34,683 nucleotides of DNA from NCBI GenBank assembly GCA_964599285.1, contig CAZREI010000011.1, positions 1 through 34,683 of the forward strand, given 5' to 3'. The position numbers were made by a program, and so were the translations under genes. This document shows, one piece after another, positions 1-6,643 of the stretch (the stretch's first letter is position 1; every line of letters begins with the position of its first letter). The DNA comes from VGLO01 sp964599285 (GTDB lineage: Bacteria > Patescibacteriota > Minisyncoccia > Minisyncoccales > Staskawiczbacteraceae). The notes beneath the pieces were generated by a model that searched no databases, was not told where the DNA came from, and saw nothing but the letters and a program-made list of their open reading frames with translations.

Positions 1-514
1 TAATTGGCGTCTCTTCATCGGCAGTATGGACTCTGCGGGCATTGAGCAGCATAATCCTCTTCCCTATTTTAGGAAAATCATGCTCAACATTTAAATCTTC
101 AAAAAAAGTATTTTTAGGTAAAATATCTTCCAGTAATATTTTCAGCTTGGGGATATTCCATTGACCATCACCCAAATCGTATACCAATTTTCCTTCAGTA
201 TCTTTATGTTCAACTTTAAAAAATACATAAAATATTCGGTTGGCCGATAAAACCCTTAAATCTTTATCCAGTATTAAAAATGGCTCGCGGAGCGTGTCTA
301 CTACCGTCTTGATATAGGTCCATGCAAAATGCCACAATTCATCAGCGTCAATTTTTTTATTATCCATTTTATTGGTCATTAACGTAGTATCTTCTATTCT
401 TTGAATTTTTCCGCACCGTTTGCACTTTATTTGAATTTCACCATCGAAAATAGCTCCTTTGCAAAGAAGTTTTCCACACGCACAATGATAATCATGAGAT
501 TCAATCATAAACAT
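1..514 (-). CDS. Com-type zinc ribbon + PAS domain protein, C-terminus cut by window edge
   Basis: The frame is open from ATG at 514 to the left window edge, about 171 residues. Residues 10-37 form a small zinc ribbon: HCACGKLLCKG followed by CKRCGK, like the Mu-prophage Com family. From about residue 60 a PAS-type sensor domain follows, with VVDTLREPFLILDKDLRVL and YDLGDGQWNIPKL. Such PAS domains usually belong to signalling proteins (histidine kinase or CheR/CheB fusions), so an output domain probably lies beyond position 1. An in-frame TAA lies 27 bases upstream of the chosen ATG; a second ATG at 508 is possible, and starts at 379 or 367 would lose the zinc ribbon. A 7-bp hairpin (518-537) sits directly upstream. 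Domains are clear; the overall function is unknown. Confidence 0.75.
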   Translation of the reverse strand, partial: MFMIESHDYHCACGKLLCKGAIFDGEIQIKCKRCGKIQRIEDTTLMTNKMDNKKIDADELWHFAWTYIKTVVDTLREPFLILDKDLRVLSANRIFYVFFKVEHKDTEGKLVYDLGDGQWNIPKLKILLEDILPKNTFFEDLNVEHDFPKIGKRIMLLNARRVHTADEETPI

Positions 515-540
515 GAAAAGTCCAGCGATGTGGACTTCTG

Positions 541-726
541 CTTAAGCTTTAAATTGCAAACCCCCACATTAAAAAGAGTTTCGGTGTCTTTTCCCCAAAT
601 CTGGGCTGGAAATTCGCTATAATCTTTCGGCGGGCCCTTTGGGCAAGCCAAAACATTCTATCAAATTTCCATCTTCCAGATTTGGGAAAAATCCACTCGA
701 GGGGTTTTGCAATTCAAAGCTTTTGA
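541..726. repeat. Nested palindromic element, family A copy 1
   Basis: The outer arms are an imperfect inverted repeat (TTAAGCTTTAAATTGCAAAC at the left against GTTTTGCAATTCAAAGCTTT at the right). Inside, CCAAATCTGGGCTGGAAATT pairs with AATTTCCATCTTCCAGATTTGG, and a G/C-rich hairpin lies at the centre. The unpaired motifs GCTATAAT (left) and ATTCTATCA (right) recur in the copies at 5414-5575 and 19225-19403. No gene is seen here on either strand. Confidence 0.7.
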
Positions 727-814
727 GTCTCAATTATATCGACAGCCTCTTCTATTTAGATTATACAATTAGTGTCAAGACTATACAAGCATCAAACTAG
801 AATGAGCCCTTCTT

Positions 815-842
815 TAAACCAAAAACCACCTCTCGGTGGTTC
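815..842 (-). terminator. Rho-independent terminator of the tRNA cluster
   Basis: AACCACC (824-830) pairs with GGTGGTT (835-841) around a 4-base loop. Read on the minus strand the stem is followed by TTTTTGGTTT. It lies downstream of the minus-strand tRNA cluster and the hairpin block at 852-1026. Confidence 0.6.
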
Positions 843-851
843 TCAGAAATG

Positions 852-1026
852 CGCGGGCAAGGGGATGTAGAACCCAATCGCTTTGCGATTTTCAAAACCC
901 ACGGTTTTGAATAATTTCCGTCACGGAAGGGACACCAGGTTTCCCTCGAGTCGGGAATTTTCGTGAGCGAAAATGTCTCGCGACTTGACCGACCCATCCC
1001 TCGGGTTCAAATCCCATCGCCCGCGT
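852..1026. other. Hairpin-rich tRNA-like block, probably a decayed tRNA or structured RNA
   Basis: The ends form a 22-23 bp imperfect inverted repeat (853-875 with 1003-1024). Both halves look like a tRNA T-arm plus acceptor: GGGTTCAAATCCC then GCCCGC on the plus strand, and a similar string on the minus strand. The interior is a chain of small hairpins: AATCGC/GCGATT (876-890), TTCAAAACC/GGTTTTGAA (891-911), TTCCGT/ACGGAA (915-928) and a longer stem around ATTTTCG/CGAAAAT (957-974). No valid D-arm or anticodon arm can be drawn, so I do not call a working tRNA. It sits between tRNA-Asp and the terminator at 815-842. Confidence 0.45.
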
Positions 1027-1061
1027 AAAACAAAACTGCCTTTAAAAGCGGCTGTTTTATG

Positions 1062-1136
1062 CGCGGTGGACCGGATTTGAACCGGCGACCTCTCGCGTGA
1101 CAGGCGAGCGTTCTAACCAGGCTGAACTACCACCGC
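1062..1136 (-). tRNA. tRNA-Asp (GTC)
   Basis: A complete cloverleaf is present on the minus strand: acceptor GCGGTGG/CCACCGC, anticodon stem CTCGC/GCGAG with loop CTGTCAC (anticodon GTC), T-arm CCGGTTCAAATCCGG, discriminator G. CCA is not encoded. It begins three bases after the stop codon of the LAGLIDADG gene and is the last recognisable tRNA of the cluster. Confidence 0.95.
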
Positions 1137-1139
1137 AAA

Positions 1140-1802
1140 TTATACTTTAAAATGCTTCTCAAATATTACTTTTTTTCTATTAAGATACAAGTTATTTTCT
1201 ATATTCCCATACATAAAACTGAATAACTTTTTGGAGTCATTGATGCTGTAATTTAATGTCCAAGCATCTTCTCTTCCACGCAATGATCCTGTAGTTAATA
1301 TTAATCGATTTAAGCCTTCCTTTAGTTTAACTAAAATAAGTGAGCTTCCAGAAGTAAAGCGGGTAGCTAAAATGTGTGATTTTTTCTCTCTATCCGATTT
1401 TCTATAATAACCCGAAATCACATTCCCGTCCCCATCAAAATATCCTCTTACAAAATGTGGAAAAAAATTGTCTGGAATTTTGGGTAAATCTATTGTTTTA
1501 CTTTTATGTGGAGTGATGCCAAGATTCAATAAGTCATTAAATATTTCTTTACTGCCTATTTGTAACCGATATGCTACTTTATTAATTGCGTTTCTTTTTC
1601 TTTCAGTAATTTTATGGTTTGAACCAATAACTTTCCTCATTTCCTCTAAAATATCTCTATCTGTAATTTCAATCGAAATAAAGTGAGCGCCTCTTTTATT
1701 TTTAATCATATTCCCATCTGCCGTGAAAAATCCTAAAACATACGCCATTTCCGGCGTCCAAATCTTAAAGAAGTTTTCGTTTTTAGTTTTAAAAACGGGC
1801 AT
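1140..1802 (-). CDS. LAGLIDADG homing endonuclease between two tRNA genes
   Basis: This 220-residue protein carries the two LAGLIDADG helices of a single-chain homing endonuclease: MAYVLGFFTADGNM (residues 19-32) and FVRGYFDGDGNV (near residue 115). The acidic residue ending each motif is present. Such enzymes cut a long DNA site and spread themselves or a host intron. The ATG at 1802 lies only 3 bases beyond the 3' end of the CAT tRNA, and the stop is 3 bases before tRNA-Asp, so the gene exactly fills the space between two tRNAs. The frame stays open further upstream through the tRNA and intron (to 2177), but that extension encodes RNA, not protein. No Shine-Dalgarno is possible apart from tRNA sequence. 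An intron-containing CAT tRNA lies just upstream, and the enzyme may have served its mobility. Confidence 0.85.
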   Translation of the reverse strand: MPVFKTKNENFFKIWTPEMAYVLGFFTADGNMIKNKRGAHFISIEITDRDILEEMRKVIGSNHKITERKRNAINKVAYRLQIGSKEIFNDLLNLGITPHKSKTIDLPKIPDNFFPHFVRGYFDGDGNVISGYYRKSDREKKSHILATRFTSGSSLILVKLKEGLNRLILTTGSLRGREDAWTLNYSINDSKKLFSFMYGNIENNLYLNRKKVIFEKHFKV

Positions 1803-1805
1803 GTG

Positions 1806-1879
1806 TGTCGAGGGTGGGAGTCGAACCCACGACCTTGGCGTTATGAATGCCACGCTCTTACCAACTGAGCTACCCCGAC
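1806..1879 (-). tRNA. tRNA-Met (CAT), elongator type (or Ile with modified C34)
   Basis: Acceptor GTCGGGG/CCTCGAC (one G-U), D-arm GCTC/GAGC, anticodon loop TTCATAA with anticodon CAT, T-arm GTGGGTTCGACTCCCAC, discriminator A. One A-C mismatch closes the anticodon stem. CCA is not encoded. CAT can also mark tRNA-Ile when C34 is lysidine-modified; sequence alone does not settle this. Confidence 0.9.
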
Positions 1880-1908
1880 GAATTTTTGCTGTACCAAAAA
1901 TTAAATTG

Positions 1909-2252
1909 TTGCCCCTCTCCGAATTGCACGGAGGCCTGCAGCTTCTTTTTGTACTTCCTGTTTCCAGGAAGAATGGACTATACCATTTACCAATAACAGC
2001 ATTGGTAATTCCTATTATAGTCTCTGAACCTTCCCTGCCACTTGCAAGGCTTGGCTGCTGATTGCCAAATCTTTTTTCTTTTCTAACGTTCGCACTCGCC
2101 CTTTCGGGCCATGCTGTAGTGAAAAAAGCTTTATGGGTTTCCAGCAATTTAAGGAATTTTCCACTGAATGTTACCATTCAAGGTCACATGTTCGGCCCGA
2201 ATTACCGAGCCTGCGATATGAGACTGCCGAGGTACTACTCCTCCAAGGGGCG
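1909..2252 (-). tRNA. CAT tRNA (probably initiator Met) interrupted by a group I intron
   Basis: The 5' exon is 2218-2252 and the 3' exon 1909-1944. Joined they give a 71-base tRNA: acceptor CGCCCCT/AGGGGCA, TG, D-arm GAGG/CCTC, anticodon stem GCAGT/GCTGC, loop CTCATAA (CAT), T-stem CTCCG/CGGAG, discriminator A. The C1 x A72 mismatch is the classic initiator-tRNA feature. It lacks the usual three G-C pairs of initiator anticodon stems. The D-loop (AGTAGTA) lacks the GG pair and the T-loop is TGCAATT, with G at position 55, so it is unusual. The intron sits between U36 and A37. A divergent but functional tRNA or a decaying copy are both possible. Confidence 0.75.
1945..2217 (-). ncRNA. Group I self-splicing intron in CAT tRNA
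   Basis: The four conserved core elements occur in order on the minus strand: P-like TTGCTGGAAACCC (2135-2150), Q-like AATCAGCAGCCAAG (2048-2063), R-like GTTCAGAGACTA (2018-2029) and S-like GGTATAGTCC (1975-1984). P and Q pair through TTGCTG/CAGCA (P4), and R and S form P7, the guanosine-binding site. The 5' exon ends in U and the intron ends in G (base 1945), as required. GTGA inside the intron can pair with TCAT at the exon end to make a short P1 with the U-G pair. It is about 273 bases with no internal ORF. Confidence 0.85.
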
Positions 2253-2311
2253 GTGATTATGCGGCACTTGTCGCACTCTTAATTTTTACCACGAAAAATT
2301 GATAAAAGCAA

Positions 2312-2343
2312 GAAGCGGCGGCGGGCAAAGCCCGCCGCCGCTT
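2312..2343 (-). terminator. Strong hairpin terminator after the PIF1-type helicase gene
   Basis: A perfect 14-bp G/C-rich stem (2313-2326 with 2330-2343) has a 3-base loop. It lies 45 bases after the helicase stop codon in the minus direction. The following minus sequence CTTGCTTTTATC is only moderately T-rich. It also separates the helicase gene from the tRNA cluster downstream. Confidence 0.6.
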
Positions 2344-2383
2344 CAGCGTAGTATCAGCGTCTTAATCAGCGTAATTTCAGCGT
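2343..2383. repeat. Four TCAGCGT heptamers at 11-12 base spacing
   Basis: TCAGCGT (ACGCTGA on the minus strand) starts at 2343, 2354, 2366 and 2377, giving spacings of 11, 12 and 11 bases, about one helical turn. The array fills the gap between the helicase stop codon and the terminator stem. Confidence 0.7.
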
Positions 2384-2387
2384 CATT

Positions 2388-4046
2388 TTACATATCCAGC
2401 AACCCTAGCTTAGCCAACCGAGCTCGAATAGCACCCCGAGTCCGATTAAAAGTTTTGGTAAGCTCCAACACGGGAGACCCTTTGATATAAAGTTCCTGCA
2501 ATTTTTCATCCTGCTCGGTGTCCCATGGCGCATAGGCACTGGCATGCTTTTCTCTGATTTTCTGGACACTGTAAGTGCCTTGCGACGCAGCCGCAGCCGC
2601 GTCGCTTCCGCGTTGTTCCGCGTAAATTTCCCCGGCCTCGACTCGCTGTCGAGGCGAGGCGGGCGCGTAGTTCCGCGCAATATTTCCGCCGCAAGATTCA
2701 ACAAACTGCTCGCTTATTTTTTCCATATCATTTTTGCTAAGGTTGCCAAGGCTCGCAAGCGCCTCTTCCGATTGCTTTTGAAACTGGCCATCTTTTTGCA
2801 AAACTTCCGGATGCACTTTAAAGGCATGCTCGTTCCAACCCAATAAATGCAGTCCCGAAAATCGCCGCACCCGCGACAACGCCACATACCCCTGCCCATA
2901 CTCAAACACCTGACCCAAGTCCATCACCGCTTCGTCCAAACTCATCCCCTGGCTTTTGTGCACCGTAATGGCCCAAGCCAAACGCAGCGGCAACTGGCTG
3001 ATGGTCGCGCGCACTTTGCCGTTTTCTTCCACCGTCCAATCCATGGACTCCACGCGAATGACACTCCCCTCGCGCGTTTTGACCAGTGGCTCGCGGGTTT
3101 CCCGAGAAAATCCCTCCACCGTGCCAACCGTTCCATTGACAAACCCTTCCTTTTGATTATTTTTGGTAAACATCACCTGCGCCCCGACTTTCAGTGTCAG
3201 TGCTTCGGGCGAAAGGCATCCCCTCTTTAAAGCCGCCACCAAAGGCTCGGGCCCGGCCGCGTACATGGAAAATATTTTTGATTCGCCCGGCAAGGTGCCC
3301 AAAATTTGATTGTTCACCCGATCCACATCCACGTTATGGGAAAATAATTTTGGCGCGGTTTTGGGAGCCGCCTCATGGCTGATTTTCCGGGCGTGTATTT
3401 GGTGCAAATGCGCGTCTCCAAATTCATTACGCCGAATGGCAGCCAATACCGAAAGAAAATTATTGTCATCCTGGCGATGCTGTTCAGTAAGGTAGCAGGT
3501 GGTAAAATTTGCTTTCTGCCAAGCTGGTGAATCATAAGCAAAGCGGCCTTGTGATTGGGGCACCAGCTCCATTTGCATTTCTTTCTCTTCTTTTTCCGCA
3601 ATGTTCCGCGACACAACCGGCGGCAGCTGAAAAAAATCCCCCACTACCACTACCTGCATTCCGCCAAACGGTTTTGAACTTTTTTTGATTTCTTTGCAAA
3701 CCTGGTCAACCACCGAAAACGTTTTGGGCGAAAGCATAGACACTTCATCGATAATCAAAACCTTGGTGCGCTTGACTCGCTTAGACGCGTATCCGGTAGA
3801 AATTTTTTGCAGAGTGTATTTGTCGAGAACGTCTTTTATGCCGATGCCGCTCCAAGAATGAATGGTCATACCTCCAATGTGCGTAGCTGAAATTCCCGTG
3901 CTGGCCGTGATAGCCGGCTCAATGTCACGCGCGCGCAAATAATCCACATACTCATTGATGGTATGGGTTTTACCAGAGCCCGGAGAGCCCGTCAAAAAAA
4001 CATTGTGCCCCATTTTTAAAATGTCTAAAGCCTCTGATTGCTTCAT
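2388..4046 (-). CDS. PIF1/RecD-type DNA helicase with C-terminal Myb-like domain
   Basis: This 552-residue superfamily 1B helicase would unwind DNA 5' to 3'. Walker A is GSPGSGKT (residues 20-27), Walker B is VLIIDEVSML (about 95-104), and the C-terminal helicase motifs include AITVHKSQGMSLD and YVALSRVR (about 360-400). After the core comes a low-complexity linker containing APASPRQRVEAGE, whose DNA (2631-2667) is a palindrome also found in the ATPase gene at 25723-25793. The last 45 residues (WDTEQDEKLQELY... RARLAKLGLLDM) look like a Myb/SANT-type helix-turn-helix. Start ATG at 4046. A RecB-like nuclease gene lies upstream, beyond the S23-type gene; a role in repair or recombination is inferred. 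Confidence 0.85.
   Translation of the reverse strand: MKQSEALDILKMGHNVFLTGSPGSGKTHTINEYVDYLRARDIEPAITASTGISATHIGGMTIHSWSGIGIKDVLDKYTLQKISTGYASKRVKRTKVLIIDEVSMLSPKTFSVVDQVCKEIKKSSKPFGGMQVVVVGDFFQLPPVVSRNIAEKEEKEMQMELVPQSQGRFAYDSPAWQKANFTTCYLTEQHRQDDNNFLSVLAAIRRNEFGDAHLHQIHARKISHEAAPKTAPKLFSHNVDVDRVNNQILGTLPGESKIFSMYAAGPEPLVAALKRGCLSPEALTLKVGAQVMFTKNNQKEGFVNGTVGTVEGFSRETREPLVKTREGSVIRVESMDWTVEENGKVRATISQLPLRLAWAITVHKSQGMSLDEAVMDLGQVFEYGQGYVALSRVRRFSGLHLLGWNEHAFKVHPEVLQKDGQFQKQSEEALASLGNLSKNDMEKISEQFVESCGGNIARNYAPASPRQRVEAGEIYAEQRGSDAAAAASQGTYSVQKIREKHASAYAPWDTEQDEKLQELYIKGSPVLELTKTFNRTRGAIRARLAKLGLLDM
2631..2667. repeat. In-frame palindromic insert in the helicase gene
   Basis: CCTCGACTCGCTGTCGAGG is an inverted repeat followed by CGAGGCGGGCGCG. 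The same flanks, CCTCGACTCGCT and AGGCGAGGCGGGCGCG, bracket a longer insert at 25723-25793 in an unrelated gene. Both are read in the same frame (APASP...RVEAGE). Confidence 0.75.
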
Positions 4047-4058
4047 AAAAATTTCGCA

Positions 4059-4527
4059 AAAAATTACAAATTACAATACACAAATTACAAACAATACCTA
4101 AAACCTAATTTCTAAACTTCCGGTGTACTCTTTTCTAGTATTGAGGTAAATATTTTTCTCAATTGAAATGCCTCATCAAGTAATACCTTTCTTTCCTTTT
4201 CTAATTCTGAAACACTACTAGTATCGCATAAACGCAACCATAAACAACTTTCTTTTGTTTCTTTGCGACAAATTTTTATTTTCATTAAAAAATCTTTTTT
4301 ACCTAATGCCTCATTCGCTTCAATATAATTTGCCGCCTGCGATCCAGACGATCGTATTAGCTGCTTTCCATATTCAAAATTTGGCATCGTTTTTGGTAAC
4401 TTTTTAACAAAATCTCTTACGTTTTCAGCAAATTGCGCAGTTCTCTCCTCTAAGTCGTAAGGTTTCTGATTTAGAATTTCACTCATTAGAATTTATTTGT
4501 GATTTGTGATTTGTATATTGTAATTTT
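4059..4527. repeat. Inverted repeats flanking an S23-type gene
   Basis: Left arm about 4059-4091 (AAATTACAAATTACAATACA) and right arm about 4494-4527 (TTTGTATATTGTAATTTT) are imperfect inverted repeats. They enclose only the four-helix-bundle gene and a CCTAAAACCTAATTTCTAAA stretch. A similar layout surrounds the second S23-type gene at 29222-29602, suggesting a small mobile cassette. Confidence 0.55.
4112..4486 (-). CDS. Four-helix-bundle protein, S23 / 23S rRNA intervening-sequence family
   Basis: This 124-residue, mostly helical protein has the family hallmarks: a first helix ending in FVKKLP, the core QLIRSSGSQAANYIEANEA, the third-helix KKDFLMKIKICRKETKESCLWLRL, and a C-terminal helix. 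The family was first seen inside rRNA intervening sequences; members are common in Patescibacteria, and its fold is shared by the DGR protein Avd. The molecular role is unknown. It sits alone between inverted repeats that interrupt the helicase/nuclease neighbourhood. A second paralogue lies at 29222-29602. Confidence 0.85.
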   Translation of the reverse strand: MSEILNQKPYDLEERTAQFAENVRDFVKKLPKTMPNFEYGKQLIRSSGSQAANYIEANEALGKKDFLMKIKICRKETKESCLWLRLCDTSSVSELEKERKVLLDEAFQLRKIFTSILEKSTPEV

Positions 4528-4533
4528 ACCGAA

Positions 4534-5406
4534 TTATACTATATATAATTCGGTTTTTCTTTCTTCATCCACTTTCACCATTTCTGCTTCGCCTCGCACG
4601 ATTTTTTCAAATGGCTTGCAGGCGAAGCATCCTTGCGCTCCATACGGACATTCAAATACTCCTTTTTCACGGGCCATTTTTACTTTTATGGCCGCTGCCA
4701 ATACCCTATTTTTGGCGCTGGCAATATCAGGCAGTACCACGTCTTTTGGTTCGTTTTCCCGGTCAATGTACCAGTAGGCCGCGCCCGAGACCTTGCGTTT
4801 TTGCAGGGCATTAAGTAACAAAGCGTAAATGGGAAGCTGCAACGAATCTTTATCTTCATCATACTTGCCGGTTTTAAAATCAATCACTTTTACGCTGTTA
4901 TCTTCCGGAACATATTGTAGCCAATCAATTTTTCCTGACAAAATAATATTGTCTGGTTCGGACAAGTAAAAGTTGGGCGGCATGTTATTGCCATGCTCTT
5001 TTAATTTCACGGCCAATTGTGTCAGCGGCCCGCGATGTTCGTCCACGCGCTGGATCATTTTTCTGGCGCGCTCTTTGTATTCCATTTCTTGGTCAGATAT
5101 TTTTCCGCCAGAGGCGGATCCGCCTTCGGCGGAAAATCCTCCCACTTTCCCAGAAACTTTTGCCCAATTTTCTTCAAAGGTTTCCAGTAAAGGTTTTAAA
5201 AACCGCTCATCGGTTTTGTAAGCCAAAAGCCCTTCCAAAGTTTCATGCACCGCCGACCCCAAAGAAAGCGAAGGCGAAACCACATTAACTTTCTTGCCCC
5301 GAGGATTGCGATACATGTTGCGCAAAAAGTAGGCTCGAGGACACTTCAAAAAATCCCCAATAGAAGAATGCGAAACCCATATAGCCGAATATTTATCTTG
5401 CACCAT
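4534..5406 (-). CDS. PD-(D/E)XK nuclease, RecB/Cas4-like with probable Fe-S cluster
   Basis: This 290-residue protein has the order of a RecB-family exonuclease: ISHSSIGDFLKCPRAYFL at the N-terminus (first cluster Cys), LGSAVHETLEG (His of motif I), GKIDWLQY, VIDFKTGK (catalytic D-x-K), QLPIYALL, and C-terminal CPYGAQGCFAC. The separated cysteines match the Fe-S staple of AddB/Cas4-type nucleases. The segment FSAEGGSASGGK is encoded by a nested palindrome (5101-5136) and is probably an insert in a surface loop. The start at 5406 gives a natural N-terminus. It likely processes DNA ends, perhaps with the nearby PIF1-type helicase; no Cas genes are present. Confidence 0.85.
   Translation of the reverse strand: MVQDKYSAIWVSHSSIGDFLKCPRAYFLRNMYRNPRGKKVNVVSPSLSLGSAVHETLEGLLAYKTDERFLKPLLETFEENWAKVSGKVGGFSAEGGSASGGKISDQEMEYKERARKMIQRVDEHRGPLTQLAVKLKEHGNNMPPNFYLSEPDNIILSGKIDWLQYVPEDNSVKVIDFKTGKYDEDKDSLQLPIYALLLNALQKRKVSGAAYWYIDRENEPKDVVLPDIASAKNRVLAAAIKVKMAREKGVFECPYGAQGCFACKPFEKIVRGEAEMVKVDEERKTELYIV
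5101..5136. repeat. In-frame nested palindrome in the nuclease gene
   Basis: TTTTCCGCC (5101-5109) pairs with GGCGGAAAA (5128-5136), and the perfect palindrome GGCGGATCCGCC (5113-5124) is nested inside. It is translated as FSAEGGSASGGK. Confidence 0.75.
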
Positions 5407-5413
5407 AAGTTAT

Positions 5414-5575
5414 TAGACCTGTTGCGTAATAAGCTTTTGCTGCAAATTGCATATTTGGGCCGCAAATGTGCAATAATTTTTAGTCTTACCGCAAGGGTAA
5501 AACTAAAAATTCTATCACATTTGCAGCTTCCAAATCTTCAATTTTCGCACGAAAGCTTATTACGCAACAGGTCTA
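5414..5575. repeat. Nested palindromic element, family A copy 2
   Basis: Perfect 24-bp terminal inverted repeats (5414-5437 and 5552-5575; they begin TAGACCTGTTGCG) enclose a second stem GCAAATGTG/CACATTTGC and a central hairpin with TTTTTAGT/ACTAAAAA. The single-stranded motifs TTTGGGC, GCAATAAT, ATTCTATCA and CTTCCAAAT match copies 1 and 3. It fills the whole gap between two genes. Confidence 0.8.
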
Positions 5576-5576
5576 C

Positions 5577-5957
5577 TTATTTTTTATCGTCAAAAATAGT
5601 TACATCGCCCTTGTCATACTTGCCCACTTCAGACCCATCATATACAAAGTGATCCCCGTCCTGATAAAAATAAAGGGCGGTATCCCTATCTAAAATAATT
5701 TGAAATCCTCGCTGGCCACTGCCACGCAATGGAACAATATCAATTTTTTCAACGCCAAAAAACAAATCGTTAGCCTTTTCCATATGTTTTGATTCAAATC
5801 CCAGTTCGCGTGCCAATCGCGCCATCCCCCACATTGGCCGCACCCGCAGCAATAAACACGTAAACCAACTTGCGCCACTTTCCTTAAGTTTCTTAAAGTT
5901 AAACTCAATATCATCGATGTCAACGTCTTCTGGATTAAAATCTTCAAATTCATCCAT
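5577..5957 (-). CDS. Unrecognised acidic protein
   Basis: This 126-residue protein is not a family I recognise. The first 22 residues are very acidic (MDEFEDFNPEDVDIDDIEF). The rest mixes a helical stretch (ARLARELGFESKHMEKAND) with a probable beta-rich half (GFQIILDRDTALYFYQDGDHFVYDG). No signal peptide or membrane helix is seen. It lies 3 bases downstream of the next gene, so the two are probably co-translated. Its stop abuts the palindromic element at 5414-5575. Confidence 0.65.
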   Translation of the reverse strand: MDEFEDFNPEDVDIDDIEFNFKKLKESGASWFTCLLLRVRPMWGMARLARELGFESKHMEKANDLFFGVEKIDIVPLRGSGQRGFQIILDRDTALYFYQDGDHFVYDGSEVGKYDKGDVTIFDDKK

Positions 5958-5960
5958 ACT

Positions 5961-6638
5961 TTACAACTTATTTACGAATCTGCTTATACTCTTTTCTACC
6001 AATAACAATTGCCCCGCCAAAAACCTTATCAAAGGATCGCCCTCTTTCATGTTACCTCGCCTAATATGATCCACCGTCCCAATAGCGGAAGCTTGCATAT
6101 AGGCGGCAATATATTTTAATTCCGGGGAAAGAGTTTTAAATTCCGTTCCGTACTCGTTGTTAACCTTTTGGACTTCGGTTGTAAGTTCTTCGTATTCTTT
6201 GTGGCGTATGTCAATCAATCCTGTCATTAATTTTGCATTGCGTTCATCTGCTCCATAACCGATAAGGATATTTTCAAAATGCTTGGGAATATACTTGGCA
6301 ACATCTTGCCAAAAATGCCAGGCAGCTAAAGGCACCAATGACCGCACCGCATCGATATAAAAAAGAACAAAACAAATCCATGTCACTTGAATTTCATTAA
6401 AAATACGATCATGTTCCTCAATGGAAAGCCTTTCAAATTCAGCGAGTTTTCGGAATTTAGCGTCAGTAAAAGTATTAAATCCCAACGTCAAAACAATATG
6501 ATGCAAAATATGGTCGGCGGTGGCAATAATCGGCCTTTCGTCGCCTTGCTTTCGCAACTTTTTCATCAACTTCAAAGTCGCGTATTGAATAGGTCGTACC
6601 ACGGGAGCCAAAACTGTCCCCATAATTTTCGAAAACAT
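5961..6638 (-). CDS. Unrecognised helical protein
   Basis: This 225-residue protein is rich in helix, with one hydrophobic stretch (VTWICFVLFYIDAVRSLVPLAAWHFW, about residues 84-110) that could contact or cross the membrane, but no signal peptide. Histidine-containing runs (ATADHILHHIVLTLG) are not an obvious metal site. It sits in a tight run with 6644-6946 (gap 5) and 5577-5957 (gap 3), pointing to one operon. No function can be assigned. Confidence 0.65.
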   Translation of the reverse strand: MFSKIMGTVLAPVVRPIQYATLKLMKKLRKQGDERPIIATADHILHHIVLTLGFNTFTDAKFRKLAEFERLSIEEHDRIFNEIQVTWICFVLFYIDAVRSLVPLAAWHFWQDVAKYIPKHFENILIGYGADERNAKLMTGLIDIRHKEYEELTTEVQKVNNEYGTEFKTLSPELKYIAAYMQASAIGTVDHIRRGNMKEGDPLIRFLAGQLLLVEKSISRFVNKL

Positions 6639-6643
6639 ATATT

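Noticed and set aside
518..537. AAGTCCA/TGGACTT hairpin upstream of the zinc-ribbon gene as a riboswitch or operator
   Set aside because: It is only a 7-bp stem with no conserved motif; it could be chance.
401..622. Plus-strand open frame of 73 codons
   Set aside because: It is antisense to the zinc-ribbon/PAS gene and runs into a palindromic element; no RBS or family similarity.
852..1026. A plus-strand tRNA ending GGGTTCAAATCCCATCGCCCGC
   Set aside because: The T-stem has only three pairs and no D-arm or anticodon arm can be found.
1723..2061. Plus-strand open frame containing VEGGSRTHDLGVMNATLLPTELP
   Set aside because: This is the reverse complement of a tRNA, a familiar mis-annotation.
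1140..2177. A single 345-codon open frame covering the endonuclease, the CAT tRNA and most of the intron
   Set aside because: The upstream part is tRNA and group I intron sequence; the residues there (SSVGKSVAFITPRSWVRLPP) are simply translated tRNA. The protein begins at 1802.
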